Shown here: positions 62,785-64,000 of the stretch, in pieces | Layout of the letters: every line of letters starts with the position of its first letter | How positions within the stretch are numbered: the stretch's first letter is position 1 | From: Mrakia gelida | Lineage: Eukaryota > Basidiomycota > Tremellomycetes > Cystofilobasidiales > Mrakiaceae | NCBI GenBank assembly: GCA_024345305.1 | Contig: BRON01000019.1 | Span: 781,041 to 845,040, forward strand | Length of the DNA: 64,000 nucleotides | Direction of reading: 5' to 3' | Program-made: the position numbers and the translations under genes | The notes under the pieces: generated by a model | What the model saw: only the letters and a program-made list of their open reading frames with translations | Told to the model about the DNA's origin: nothing | Database searches by the model: none

Positions 62785-64000
62785 ATGTTCAGTGTCGCTC
62801 TAGCTGCTTTCGTTGAGGAGTTGGGAGTGCTCGCGAGTGGGTGTGAGATGGTGGACGCGCTCTATGACGGCTACTAGAACATGAACGGGCGCACCTATAT
62901 ACTCGCGGGCATACGCGATCAAAAGGGAATCAAAAGCCTGTTTGATCCATCTATGACCCGAGGTGATCTACATCAGATGGAAGCGATCGATCTAGGACTT
63001 CTCCTTCCAGTCGCGTCCTCCCTTCTTCCAGCCAAGTTCGACTTGCTCAAATCTTCTCTGAGCTGATCGAAACCAATTCGGATCATCTCTAGTAGTCTTG
63101 ACGGTTCTCCCAATTTATTCGGTGCCGCTCCAGCTGCTCTGGGTCCGAAGTTAAAAGTGTTCGTAAGTGGGTGCGAGATGGTGGACGCGCTCTTCAACGG
63201 CTACTAGAACATGAACGTGACCACCTGTATACTCGCGGGCATATGCGATCGAAAGGGAATTGAAAGTCGGTTTCAACTATATATCACTCGAGGTGATCTA
63301 TACGAGATGGAAGCGATCAATTCGGGACTTCTCCTTCCAGTCACGTCCTCCCTTCTTCCAGCCAAGTTCGACTTGCTCAAATCTTCTCTGAGCTGATCGA
63401 AACCAATTCGGATCATCTCTAGTAGTCTTGACGGTTCTCCCAATTTATTCGGTGCCGCTCCAGCTGCTCTGGGTCCGAAGTTAAAAGTGTTCGTAAGTGG
63501 ATGTAAGATGGTGGACGCGCTCTTCGACAGCTGCTAGAACATGAACGGGCGCACCTGTATACTCGTGGGTATATGCGATCAAAAGGAAATTTAAATTCGG
63601 TTTCCACTATGAATCACTCGAGGTGATCTATACGAGATGGAAGAAGTCGTTTCGTGATCCCTTGTTCATGTCGCGTCCTCTCCCCTCTTGTGCCAGTTCG
63701 ACTCACTCAAATTTTCTCTCAGCTGGTCGAAACCAACGCAGATCATCTCAGGTGCCTTTGATGGTTCTCTCAATATGTTTGATGCCACTCCAGCTGCTTG
63801 GGGCCCGAACTGGGGGTGCTCGCGATGAGATGCGAAAGGCTGGACATGCTTTTCACCGGCTAAAAGAACACGAACGAAACCACCACTATAGTCGTGGGTA
63901 TATGCGATCGAAAGGGAATTCAAATTCGGTTTCAACTTTGAATCACTCGAGGTGATCTATATGAGATGAAAGGGATCGTCTCATGACTCTTTGTTCCAGT
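62785..64000 (+). repeat. Tandem satellite with 330-bp period, continuing past the window
   Basis: The anchor AACATGAACGGGCGCACC (with variants) lies at 62878, 63208, 63538 and 63868, exactly 330 bp apart each time, preceded by a partial unit from about 62785. Copies 2 and 3 are nearly identical in their second halves (TCGACTTGCTCAAATCTTCT ... GTGGACGCGCTCTTC); copy 4 is more diverged. Copies 1 and 2 each hold a 61-codon frame (MNGRTYILAGIRDQKG..., MNVTTCILAGICDRKG...), but the third is broken by stops, so these are probably by-products of a 330-bp (3n) unit and not genes. Confidence 0.92.

Noticed and set aside
62881..63396. Two similar 61-codon frames in the satellite
   Set aside because: The third unit has stops in the same frame. 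Similarity follows from the 330-bp (3n) repeat and not from coding constraint.

Overview
The window looks like nuclear DNA of an intron-dense basidiomycete. I infer a Pucciniomycotina/Microbotryomycetes-type yeast from the high GC, the many short introns (mostly 50-130 nt, GTGAGT ... CTGAC ... CAG), the very short exons and the fungal gene content. No species can be named from sequence alone. Exon joins given below were read by eye from splice signals and checked for reading-frame continuity; where the chain fails, the entry says so.

Layout. (1) 1-9.4 kb: a partial minus-strand coiled-coil gene with a fungal CCCH-zinc-finger-associated domain, a BTB-domain gene, an unrecognised membrane-type protein, and a class I DAHP synthase of the shikimate pathway. 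(2) 9.75-27.75 kb: seven same-strand genes of one unrecognised family of small single-pass membrane proteins, in two tandem blocks (9.75-11.5 kb and 21.7-27.7 kb). Between the blocks lie two minus-strand genes: a GH105 unsaturated glucuronyl/rhamnogalacturonyl hydrolase and a 1,883-residue low-complexity protein. (3) 28.3-40.3 kb: a Maf-type nucleotide pyrophosphatase diverging from a probable proteasome assembly chaperone 1, a GT32-type Golgi glycosyltransferase, and a secreted GH31 alpha-glucosidase. (4) 41.7-46.5 kb: an intact Ty1/copia retrotransposon with visually identical 230-bp LTRs, a GCGAG target duplication and one open 1,435-codon gag-pol frame; it seems to lie inside a host intron. 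(5) 46.5-54.4 kb: gene-poor DNA made of degenerate repeats, duplicated blocks and nested palindromes. (6) 54.4-61.6 kb: a 12-exon, about 2,078-residue gene joining C2H2 fingers, a region with tyrosine-recombinase-like motifs, and a RecQ-like DEAH helicase with a Cys-rich tail. It is flanked by two diverged direct repeats. (7) 62.8 kb to the end: a tandem satellite with a 330-bp period that runs off the window.

The left two thirds is ordinary gene-dense chromosome. The right third (retroelement, repeats, telomere-linked-helicase-like gene, satellite) looks subtelomeric or heterochromatic. The two most novel items are the tandem membrane-protein family and the recombinase-like/helicase fusion in its repeat-flanked setting. 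A GACGCGTC palindrome is strikingly frequent across the window, often in introns beside the branch site.
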